A DNA stretch of 64,000 nucleotides, taken from positions 124,001 to 188,000 of the forward strand of contig NZ_SMSK01000012.1 in assembly GCF_004354985.1 (NCBI RefSeq), in the 5' to 3' direction. Positions 1 through 7,394 of the stretch are shown in pieces. The DNA is from Segetibacter sp. 3557_3. Its GTDB lineage: Bacteria; Bacteroidota; Bacteroidia; Chitinophagales; Chitinophagaceae. The position numbers were made by a program, and so were the translations under genes. Below the pieces are notes generated by a model that was not told the DNA's origin, ran no database searches, and saw nothing but the letters and a program-made list of their open reading frames with translations. Within the stretch, counting starts at the first letter, position 1; every line of letters begins with the position of its first letter.

Positions 1-2
1 GC

Positions 3-77
3 AAATTATTTACCGGCAAACCGAGTGGGTTGTCGAAAGATCCACAATGGAAAGTCGAAAAGAAGAATATGCGTTAA
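3..77 (+). CDS. C-terminal tail of an upstream protein (partial)
   Basis: Frame 3 is open from the window edge to the TAA at 75-77 and ends in a protein-like tail (GLSKDPQWKVEKKNMR). The next gene starts 3 bases after this stop, which suggests one transcript and coupled translation. Too little is visible to name the product. The other two frames read less naturally. Confidence 0.5.
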   Translation, partial: KLFTGKPSGLSKDPQWKVEKKNMR

Positions 78-80
78 CCC

Positions 81-878
81 ATGAAGAAGATATCCCACAA
101 ACAGGTTTATTCATTATTGCTGCTGATTCTTTGTGCTGCCGGAGCAAACTTGACCGTCTCCGCGCAGGATGAAAAACAATTGGTGATCGGGCAGCAGCCA
201 GTCTACAAAGTAGCAAAAGCAAGGCACGCCATAACGGTAGATGGAAAGATGGACGATGCCGCCTGGAAAGATGCCGAGGTGCAATCGTTCGATTACTTTT
301 ACCGGGGAGACAAACCGGTAGATAAACAAAAGAGTAAATTCAGGATGCTCTGGGATAGTGCTAATCTTTACCTTTTTTATGAATGCGAGGATACTTCACT
401 TACAGCCCGGGAGACAAATTTTGATGCCCGCCCTTATCTTGATGACTGCGCCGAGTTCTTTGTTGTTCCTGCACCAGACAGTGTGTACATGCACTTTGGC
501 TTCGAGATAAATATCACTAAGGCAGCCTATGATTATATTGTACTATGGAAGTATTATAACAATAGAACAATCTTTCTAAGGGGCTATAACCCGGCTTATA
601 AGGTAGAAGTGACTTATGACGGTACAATCAATAATGACAAAGACAAGGACAAAGGGTGGAAGATGGAATTTCAAATCCCATTTACGGCACTAAGCGATTT
701 TCAAAATCTTTCACGTCCCAGGGCAGGGGTAAGGTGGGCATTTCAGGCGGTTCGCCAGGACAGGAATCTTGTAGAAGACAGGTTTCGTTCAACGTCCACC
801 CTTTACCCGATATATGACATAAAGCTCGATGTTCATCAGCCAGCACGTTTCGGTTTACTTGAATTTACGGGAAATTGA
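81..878 (+). CDS. Exported CBM9-like carbohydrate-binding protein
   Basis: 265 residues with a Sec signal peptide (hydrophobic stretch about residues 10-25, then SAQ). The rest resembles the family 9-like carbohydrate-binding fold of Bacteroidota: an opening 'AITVDGKMDDAAW' segment, a mid-domain 'LYLFYECEDTSL' strand, the 'DDCAEFFVVP' acidic motif and a 'GWKMEFQIPF' strand. Such proteins usually bind sugars or sit beside periplasmic dehydrogenases and glycosidases; no catalytic domain is visible. It starts 3 nt after the previous stop, so it probably belongs to the same operon. Family assignment is by motif; the ligand is unknown. Confidence 0.75.
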   Translation: MKKISHKQVYSLLLLILCAAGANLTVSAQDEKQLVIGQQPVYKVAKARHAITVDGKMDDAAWKDAEVQSFDYFYRGDKPVDKQKSKFRMLWDSANLYLFYECEDTSLTARETNFDARPYLDDCAEFFVVPAPDSVYMHFGFEINITKAAYDYIVLWKYYNNRTIFLRGYNPAYKVEVTYDGTINNDKDKDKGWKMEFQIPFTALSDFQNLSRPRAGVRWAFQAVRQDRNLVEDRFRSTSTLYPIYDIKLDVHQPARFGLLEFTGN

Positions 879-1031
879 GGTCCTGGTTTGCAGGTCTGTT
901 TCTCATGTTGAAACGCTATACACACCATTTAGTAGCATGGGAGCGACTTAATTAAAATGGCCCTATTACCTAATTGAATCGAGCTGTTTAATGAACAACA
1001 GCAGCTTTGATAAGCCATAAGTTTACACTGC

Positions 1032-1059
1032 AACTTTCACCGATACCAGTGAAAGTTTT
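1032..1059 (+). terminator. Weak stem-loop, possible terminator
   Basis: AACTTTCAC at 1032-1040 pairs perfectly with GTGAAAGTT at 1049-1057 around an 8-base loop, followed by only a short T run. It lies about 150 nt past the CBM9-like gene and could end that transcript. Confidence 0.4.
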
Positions 1060-1181
1060 CCGGTAAGATGATTTAACAGCAGCACCCTGTTGAAGCAAAC
1101 CACAATTAGGATTGGATAAGAAGTCGCAAGTACAACTCACCAAACGTACATCAGCATTGTTTTAGCAACAATATTGTAGCA

Positions 1182-1230
1182 ACGCCGTGGTCGGTGGATT
1201 AGCACATGCTGGCCGCGGCGTAGCTTTTTT
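1182..1230 (+). terminator. Rho-independent terminator-like hairpin
   Basis: ACGCCGTGGTC (1182-1192) pairs with GGCCGCGGCGT (1211-1221) over 11 positions with two G-T pairs; loop of 18; then AGCTTTTTT. It is 76 nt before the cupin-like start codon, so it either ends an upstream transcript or acts as a leader attenuator. Confidence 0.6.
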
Positions 1231-1306
1231 CATAAAACAAGCTGGAAGTTGTTGTGCTCTTTGCATCGGAAACTGCATTTCATTATACATATCTCTAAAC
1301 CTCCAC

Positions 1307-1966
1307 ATGCGTCATTATCTGTTGCTAGTTGTTCTTTTATTGTCTCTGTTGAAAACAGGTGCACAAGACGCGGTTGCGGTAAGTAAGGAGCCATTGCATA
1401 AAAACGTGTTTGAAAATCGATATGTACGGGCTTTGGAATTGCACATTGCTCCCGGTGATACAACGATGTTTCATAAACATGAAAAACCCTGCGTTTCAAT
1501 TTCCTTACACCCGGTTCGAACAGGGTCGCAAACCTTACTTGATGACAAAGGTCCGCGGGTGCAATCTGCCGACCGGAGGATAACCTTCGACGGATTCTAC
1601 CAAAGCCCACGTATTCACCGAGTCTGGAACAGAGATTCTGAAATGTTTCATTGGATGGATGTAGAAATACTTACAAGCGGAAATCGGGTCTTGGAAGAAC
1701 CGATGGCAGCTGAAGGGATTAAGCAAGTGTTTGATGCACCTCCTGTACGGGCATACCTACTTACACTAAAAGGTAAACAAAAAATGAGCTTTAAAAGAAA
1801 TGCTCCATTCCTGATCGTTAGTCTCAGCCAGGCCAGCACGGCCACAGTAAACAAACATCATTTTTCGAGGCAAGGTGACTTTCTTTTTGTCAAGCCTTCC
1901 AAAAAGATCCGGTTCTCAAATAACAGCGACACCGATTATTCTTTGGCTGTGTTGGAACTGAAGTAA
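1307..1966 (+). CDS. Exported cupin-like protein
   Basis: 219 residues from the ATG at 1307. I chose this start over one at 1187 because it begins directly with a signal peptide (MRHYLLLVVLLLSLLKTGAQ) and the longer version reads through a terminator-like hairpin. Residues 45-60 carry a cupin-type strand with 'APGDTTMFHKHEK' (H56, H58 as possible metal ligands) and a later 'RIHRVWNRD' segment; the C-terminal half (about 130-219) looks like a second, less conserved beta domain. It probably binds a small ligand or metal in the periplasm. It is followed after 45 nt by the gluconolactonase-like gene, which suggests co-transcription. The reaction, if any, is unknown. Confidence 0.6.
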   Translation: MRHYLLLVVLLLSLLKTGAQDAVAVSKEPLHKNVFENRYVRALELHIAPGDTTMFHKHEKPCVSISLHPVRTGSQTLLDDKGPRVQSADRRITFDGFYQSPRIHRVWNRDSEMFHWMDVEILTSGNRVLEEPMAAEGIKQVFDAPPVRAYLLTLKGKQKMSFKRNAPFLIVSLSQASTATVNKHHFSRQGDFLFVKPSKKIRFSNNSDTDYSLAVLELK

Positions 1967-2011
1967 TGAGCACGTGTTATCATTCTCCCGATTACGAATT
2001 AAACCATTAAT

Positions 2012-3007
2012 ATGAAGAAAGTTATTATTCTGATGTTGTTTAGCCCATTGATGATTACCGTTGGTGCACAAGAAGCAAAGGGGCCGATTGGCGCCATCGA
2101 ATTTGTTTCCAATGAGCTTTCGAAAGTGATAAACAAAGACGCAAAGGTGGAAGTAATCGCTGAAGGTTTTCAGTTCACGGAAGGACCGCTATGGTTAGAA
2201 AAACAGCAGGCGTTACTGTTTTCAGATGTTCCCGGCAATACCATCTATAAATGGACCGAAGCCAAAGGCAAAGAAGTATACCTGACACCAGGGGGTTATA
2301 CAGGCACTGAAGCCCGTGGCGGGTTTATGGGCCCTAATGCGCTATCTCTCGATGGAAAGGGCCAGCTGTTGATATGCCAGCATGGTGACAGGCGGATAGC
2401 CAAGATGGATGCTCCTTTAAATGCACCGAAGCCGAACTTTGTTACCGTAGCAGGTGAGTACAACGGTAAAAAGCTGAATAGCCCAAACGACTTTATTCTT
2501 AATGCTGCCGGCGACATGTATTTTACCGATCCTTCGTATGGTCTTGAAAGAGGTGGAAGAGATCCAAAGAAGGAAATTACCTACCAGGGTGTATACAAAA
2601 TGGATAAAGCAGGTCGCACAACCTTATTGGTCGACTCCATCGAGCAGCCAAACGGCATCGGCATTTTTCCGGACGGAAAAACATTACTGGTCTCCAACTC
2701 CGACAACAGAAAAAAAAGGTGGTATGCATACGATATTTCAGGTGATGGCGCATTGAAGAATGCACGGGTGTTTTATGATGTAAGCAATGAGAAGGGTATG
2801 GGCGGATGCGACGGTTTCAAAATCGACAAAGCGGGAAATGTATTTGCTTCCGGCCCGGGTGGTATCTGGATATTTGCTAAAACCGGGAAACTCATAGGAA
2901 AGATAAATCTGAATGGAACAACTGCTGCAAATTGCGCATTAACCCCGGATGGCAAAACAATCTTCATTACTGCGACGACCTATCTGCTTAGGATTAAGAT
3001 GCGCTAG
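2012..3007 (+). CDS. SMP-30/gluconolactonase family protein, exported
   Basis: 331 residues with a Sec signal (residues 1-19). The body is a six-bladed SMP-30/gluconolactonase-like beta-propeller. The usual divalent-metal and catalytic ligands can be placed: E57 in 'FTEGPLW', N159 in 'NSPNDF', N214 in 'QPNGIG' and D267 in 'CDGF'. Family members hydrolyse sugar lactones after dehydrogenation of the sugar; here the enzyme would act in the periplasm. It sits between the cupin-like gene and a NIF3-like gene on the same strand. Its length is typical. The substrate lactone cannot be read from the sequence. Confidence 0.88.
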   Translation: MKKVIILMLFSPLMITVGAQEAKGPIGAIEFVSNELSKVINKDAKVEVIAEGFQFTEGPLWLEKQQALLFSDVPGNTIYKWTEAKGKEVYLTPGGYTGTEARGGFMGPNALSLDGKGQLLICQHGDRRIAKMDAPLNAPKPNFVTVAGEYNGKKLNSPNDFILNAAGDMYFTDPSYGLERGGRDPKKEITYQGVYKMDKAGRTTLLVDSIEQPNGIGIFPDGKTLLVSNSDNRKKRWYAYDISGDGALKNARVFYDVSNEKGMGGCDGFKIDKAGNVFASGPGGIWIFAKTGKLIGKINLNGTTAANCALTPDGKTIFITATTYLLRIKMR

Positions 3008-3147
3008 AATGATCGTTCATCGGCGTCATATCACCTGTCCTCAAATGCTGATATCTTATTAAAATGTATCTTCAAAGCTACATCATGAACCTTCGGGCAT
3101 ATCCTTTATCAACCCGATTGCGTTGCCCTTTAAATTAAACACGAGAT

Positions 3148-4074
3148 ATGAATAACATAGGTGACTCCGACGCATATGGAAGGAGAGCATTCATAAGTAC
3201 GGTTGGTAAACTGGCTGGTACTTCCATGATATTGGCTTTGCCAGGAGTAAGCAGCGCTGGTATCGCATCACCACCACAAGCGTCATATACTGTTCAGCAG
3301 GTAATTGACATTATCCTCAAAGAGATACCCAATGCCCGCAGGGAAAACACGGTGGACAAAATCAGGTCTGGTACTCCTGACCAGCAGGTAACCGGCATTG
3401 TTACAACCATGTTTCCGAGCATCGAAGTAATTGAGAAAACAAAGCGTGCCGGGGCCAATTTCATCATTGCGCACGAAACACCATTTTACAACAACCCCGA
3501 CGAAACCGAGTGGTTGAAAAACGACGATGCTTACAAGTACAAAGTTGACCTCTTGAACAAATACAAGATTGCGATCTGGCGTTTCCACGACAACTGGCAT
3601 GCCCACAGGCCTGATGGTATTGCAATGGGGAACCTGCTTAAGCTTGGGTGGGAAAAGTATTACGACCCACAAAACCCTAGGCTGATCACCTTACCACAAC
3701 CCATGACAATAAGGTCTATAGCGGAACTCGCAAAGAAAAAGCTGGGTATCGCTATGGTACGTGTGGTGGGCGATGGTAAACAACAGTGTAAAACCATTTA
3801 CCTGGCATTTGGATACATGGATCCGAAGATGCAAATACCCGTTATTCAGCAATCAAAACCCGACCTGATACTTAGTGGGGAAACAAGAGAGTGGGAAACC
3901 GTTGAAAGGGTAAGGGACGGACTTGCGATGGGCCAAAAAACTTCATTGATGGTGTTGAGCCATTCTGTAAGTGAAGAAGCAGGTATGGAATACCTTGTGC
4001 AATGGTTGCAGCCAAGAGTACCGGGGCTTAAGATAGCCAATATACCATCCAATAATCCCTTCACCTTTGTATAG
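3148..4074 (+). CDS. NIF3-like protein with a Tat signal
   Basis: 308 residues. The N-terminus carries a twin-arginine motif (residues 12-17, RRAFIS) followed by a hydrophobic stretch to about residue 38. The body resembles the NIF3/DUF34 fold that binds two metal ions: 'ANFIIAHETPFY', 'WRFHDNWHAH', 'LILSGETREWE' and 'LSHSVSEEAGM' supply His and Glu ligands in the expected order. NIF3 proteins are usually cytosolic and of uncertain function; export through Tat implies folding with metal before secretion. It lies among exported sugar-oxidation genes, so it may have a role there. The fold is fairly sure; the function is unknown. Confidence 0.75.
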   Translation: MNNIGDSDAYGRRAFISTVGKLAGTSMILALPGVSSAGIASPPQASYTVQQVIDIILKEIPNARRENTVDKIRSGTPDQQVTGIVTTMFPSIEVIEKTKRAGANFIIAHETPFYNNPDETEWLKNDDAYKYKVDLLNKYKIAIWRFHDNWHAHRPDGIAMGNLLKLGWEKYYDPQNPRLITLPQPMTIRSIAELAKKKLGIAMVRVVGDGKQQCKTIYLAFGYMDPKMQIPVIQQSKPDLILSGETREWETVERVRDGLAMGQKTSLMVLSHSVSEEAGMEYLVQWLQPRVPGLKIANIPSNNPFTFV

Positions 4075-4405
4075 CAGGGAAGCTGAGTCGTCAATTGATT
4101 GTAACCAGGTTGATTCTGGATTTTTGGATCCGAACCAGGGAATATCACTTGGGCATCATTGCCTGCCCGGGTGTGCTCCATTGGAGTCTCGCTCACTTGT
4201 ACTTTACGTTTGCTATAGCGCAGAAATCCTGCGCGGCTTGGCCGAACGACATTATGACAATTACTTAAAGGCGTTTGCAGTAGCCTGTATACGCTAACCT
4301 TATATGGCTGCCCAAGGGTTACTATCGCCTGGCCGGTTCAACTACTCGCCAGTTGTTGCTTGCCTTTTTATTTTCAACCTCCTTATTTTTTGAATTCACC
4401 TCAAT
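4075..4405. other. Intergenic region, no gene seen
   Basis: About 330 bp between the NIF3-like gene and the bicupin/SMP-30 gene. A 76-codon open frame here lacks any recognisable feature. No clear hairpin terminator or promoter was found. Confidence 0.5.
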
Positions 4406-6346
4406 ATGAACCCATTCAATAGAATAACCTTTTCCAGATCTTTAATAGCATTGAGCTTGTTTGCGATTACCCAATGCACTTCTACCTCAGCGCCCGAACC
4501 TGCATGGGGTAAGAAGAATGCAGAGCTCATATCGAAATACAACTTGAACGTTAGAGAGATTTCGGACCTTCCAAAAACAACTGTTGCGTCGAACCTTGAT
4601 CCGGCAATGGTAAAAAGTTTGAATAACGTCGACAGCACCGAACTCTACCCTGGTGTCAATGCAAAACTTTTCTGGGGTACTGGTACAATGGTTGGTGTAC
4701 TTCAGCTTGCACCCAATGCAACGATCCCCGAAGAAGTATTAACAGCCGACAGGTTTGTATTTGTGCTGGAGGGTTCGATCAACCAACTGATAAAGGGTGC
4801 GCCGGTTGCTATGACATCAAGAAAGCGGGAAGAACCCGACGGCATACACGGTGCGACCCCAAAAACCGATTTCGTTTATCTGGAGAAAGGGACAAAAAAC
4901 GGGTTGACGGCTGGTCCCGATGGTGCTAAGTTACTTGAGGTGTATAGTCCTCTACGCCTCGATTATCTCAAGAAAGCAGGGGTTTCGAATTTGCCCAAAG
5001 AAATGCCGGATGTTGCAACTACGCAAACACCCAATGTCGTACCCGGAAAAGTCTACGATCTCTACGATCTGCAGCTAACCGAACTCACTGCAGTTGGCTA
5101 CTCGAGATTGGTGTCGGGAAAAAACACCCAGCTCAGTTTTATATTAATGGAGCCAAATTCATTATTCCCGCACCACATACACCCCGAGGAACAGATGATG
5201 TTTGTACTAAGGGGCACCTGCAACGAAATTCTCCTGGACGGCGAACAAGGAATGAAAACCAATGACGTTGTGCGTATCCCCGCAAACCTGGTACATGGTG
5301 CAAAAATGAGCGATGTTGGCTGCGATGCCCTGGACATCTTCTGGCCTGCACGAGCGGACTACCTGGATAAGGAAAAAGCAAGAATGTCGGCCTACCGGTC
5401 AATTATTCCGGAAGGAGTGAAACCGGAGATCGTTGTTGACGGGAAAAAAACAAAGCCTGAATTGAACTTTAGCGAGGGACCAAAATGGATGAATGGCAAG
5501 GTTTACTTTTCCAATATGTATTTCGACCAAAATTGGGGAGCCAACCCCGCTAAAAGTTCAACGGTTGAATTGGACCCTAATGGAAGTTACCGTAACATCA
5601 CGGCAGGCAAGATGCAAACCAACGGCCTGTACCCCTATAAAAATGGAAACCTCATTGTTTGCGATATGATGGGGCACAGGGTTGTTGAGATGACCACGAA
5701 AGGGGATGTGGTACGGGTGCTTGCCGACAAATACGATGGCAAATCCATCGATGGACCCAACGACGTGATAACAGATGCAAAAGGCGGGTTCTACTTTACC
5801 GATCCACAGTTTACAATGGAAGCGAAAAAGTTTCAGCCAGGTCGTGCCGTTTATTATGTGTCACCAGCAGGCAAGATAACAAGAGTGGTTCAGCCCAACG
5901 AATTTGCAATGCCAAATGGTATTGTACTGTCGCCTGATGGAAAAACACTTTACATCAACAACTGTTATGACGATGAATCATGGTACCCCGTTAAAAGCGA
6001 AAAAGATAACTTCATCTGGGCATACGACGTTAATGCTGATGGTACCATTGCAAATGGAAGAAAGTTTAGTAAACTATTCCTCACGCCCAATGTGCTGGAC
6101 AGAAAGGGAAAGTCGTCGAGTGCTGATGGTATGGCGATCGATAAGCTGGGTAATCTTTACGTTTGTACTTATTATGGCGTGCAGATCTTTAACAACAAAG
6201 GTCAATTTGTTGGTATGATCAATCTACCGTCATTTCCTGTTAGTCTTTGTTTTGGCGATCCTGATATGAAAACATTGTATATTGTTAGTTACAGCAAGGT
6301 TTTTAAGATTCGTACCAACATGGAGGGTTTTGTGCAGTATTTGTAA
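4406..6346 (+). CDS. Bicupin fused to an SMP-30/gluconolactonase propeller, lipoprotein
   Basis: 646 residues. The N-terminus has a signal with a possible lipobox ending at C24 (FAITQC). Two cupin repeats follow: the first (about 80-185) has the fold pattern but no His cluster, and the second (about 215-315) has 'HIHPEEQMMFVLRG' (H257, H259, E262) and H297 as metal ligands. Residues 345-640 form an SMP-30-type propeller with E357, N452, N504 and D574 at the ligand positions. It may bind or isomerise a sugar and hydrolyse its lactone in one chain, at the membrane. Separate cupin-like and SMP-30 genes also occur at 1307-3007, so the fusion mirrors that pair. Confidence 0.82.
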   Translation: MNPFNRITFSRSLIALSLFAITQCTSTSAPEPAWGKKNAELISKYNLNVREISDLPKTTVASNLDPAMVKSLNNVDSTELYPGVNAKLFWGTGTMVGVLQLAPNATIPEEVLTADRFVFVLEGSINQLIKGAPVAMTSRKREEPDGIHGATPKTDFVYLEKGTKNGLTAGPDGAKLLEVYSPLRLDYLKKAGVSNLPKEMPDVATTQTPNVVPGKVYDLYDLQLTELTAVGYSRLVSGKNTQLSFILMEPNSLFPHHIHPEEQMMFVLRGTCNEILLDGEQGMKTNDVVRIPANLVHGAKMSDVGCDALDIFWPARADYLDKEKARMSAYRSIIPEGVKPEIVVDGKKTKPELNFSEGPKWMNGKVYFSNMYFDQNWGANPAKSSTVELDPNGSYRNITAGKMQTNGLYPYKNGNLIVCDMMGHRVVEMTTKGDVVRVLADKYDGKSIDGPNDVITDAKGGFYFTDPQFTMEAKKFQPGRAVYYVSPAGKITRVVQPNEFAMPNGIVLSPDGKTLYINNCYDDESWYPVKSEKDNFIWAYDVNADGTIANGRKFSKLFLTPNVLDRKGKSSSADGMAIDKLGNLYVCTYYGVQIFNNKGQFVGMINLPSFPVSLCFGDPDMKTLYIVSYSKVFKIRTNMEGFVQYL

Positions 6347-6614
6347 TACTCAATACGGAATGGTTGCAAAGCAGGGAACTGGTAAACGAATAAACAGCAA
6401 GGACGTTTAAAATGGCAAATTCCGTTGATTTTTGAGGATATAATCAGCCTAAACAACATAATTTGCCGACCGGGAAAACAGTGCACACCAACACCATCTC
6501 ACGCTTAACTTCTTGACATGGGTATGCTAAGATAACAGCGGCTCAAGCAGATCCGAAAAGCTGGCTTCAATCACATTAGATTAATTCCACAACCTATTTA
6601 AATCATCAAAAACA

Positions 6615-7361
6615 GTGAGTAAGACCCAAAGCCTATTTTGTATTCTGGTGCTTATTGTGTCCGTAGCAATTACTGGCTATGCACCCCCAAAACAAAAGAA
6701 AATATTAGTTTTTAGTAAAACCGCTGGTTTCCGCCATACTTCCGCCATACAGGCCGGAAAAAAGCACCTGATGGAAGCGGGCCGGCAAAGTGGTTTCCAC
6801 GCGGATACAACAGAAAGTTCACTTGCCTTTACCGCAGAGAACCTAAAGAAATATGCTGCAGTGGTTTTCCTGTGCACCACGGGTGATGTGTTAAACCCCG
6901 ATCAACAACGGGTGTTCCAGGCATTCATCCGTAATGGAGGCGGGTACGTAGGTCTTCATTCTTCTGCTGATACCGAATATGACTGGCCCTGGTTTGGCGA
7001 ACTGAACGGGGCATACTTCAAGAGTCATCCAAGGCCCCAGGAAGCCATCTTCAATGTAGTAGACCTAAATAATATTGCTACCGCGCACCTGCCAAAGGTG
7101 TGGAAGCGTTTAGATGAATTGTATAATTTCAAATGGATCGGTACCGATCTGAATGTGTTGATCACTATAGATGAAACAAGTTACAACGGTGGGGGTAATG
7201 GCGAAAATCATCCCATGGCCTGGTACCACGATTTTGATGGCGGCAGGGCCTTTTACACGGCTTTGGGCCATGATAATAAGTCGTGGGAAGATCCCCTGTA
7301 CCTTCAACATGTGTTAGGCGCCATCAAGTATGCGATTGGTGCTAAACCACAAGTAAAATAA
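6615..7361 (+). CDS. ThuA-domain protein, exported
   Basis: 248 residues starting at GTG 6615; no better ATG gives the signal peptide (residues 1-22). The ThuA/class I amidotransferase-like fold is recognised by 'KKILVFSKTAGFRHTS', 'NGGGYVGLHSSADT' and the diagnostic 'HPMAWYHDFDGGRAFYTALGH'. ThuA-type proteins are linked to sugar metabolism, with members implicated in disaccharide oxidation. The next gene follows after 33 nt and encodes a large dehydrogenase-like haem protein, a pairing frequent in Bacteroidota and Planctomycetes. The role of ThuA in that pairing is not established. Confidence 0.85.
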   Translation: MSKTQSLFCILVLIVSVAITGYAPPKQKKILVFSKTAGFRHTSAIQAGKKHLMEAGRQSGFHADTTESSLAFTAENLKKYAAVVFLCTTGDVLNPDQQRVFQAFIRNGGGYVGLHSSADTEYDWPWFGELNGAYFKSHPRPQEAIFNVVDLNNIATAHLPKVWKRLDELYNFKWIGTDLNVLITIDETSYNGGGNGENHPMAWYHDFDGGRAFYTALGHDNKSWEDPLYLQHVLGAIKYAIGAKPQVK

Positions 7362-7394
7362 ATACAGCACATAAATACAACAACAAGTTCTAAG

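Larger units (their letters stand above)
879..1306. other. Intergenic region with two hairpins
   Basis: About 430 bp with no convincing gene. It contains a weak stem-loop at 1032-1059 and a strong terminator-like hairpin at 1182-1230, both listed separately. A reading frame that would extend the next gene back to 1187 runs through the second hairpin and lacks a signal peptide at its start, so I treat this stretch as non-coding. Confidence 0.6.

Noticed and set aside
1187-1306. 40-codon upstream extension of the cupin-like gene
   Set aside because: It reads through a terminator-like hairpin and would bury the signal peptide.
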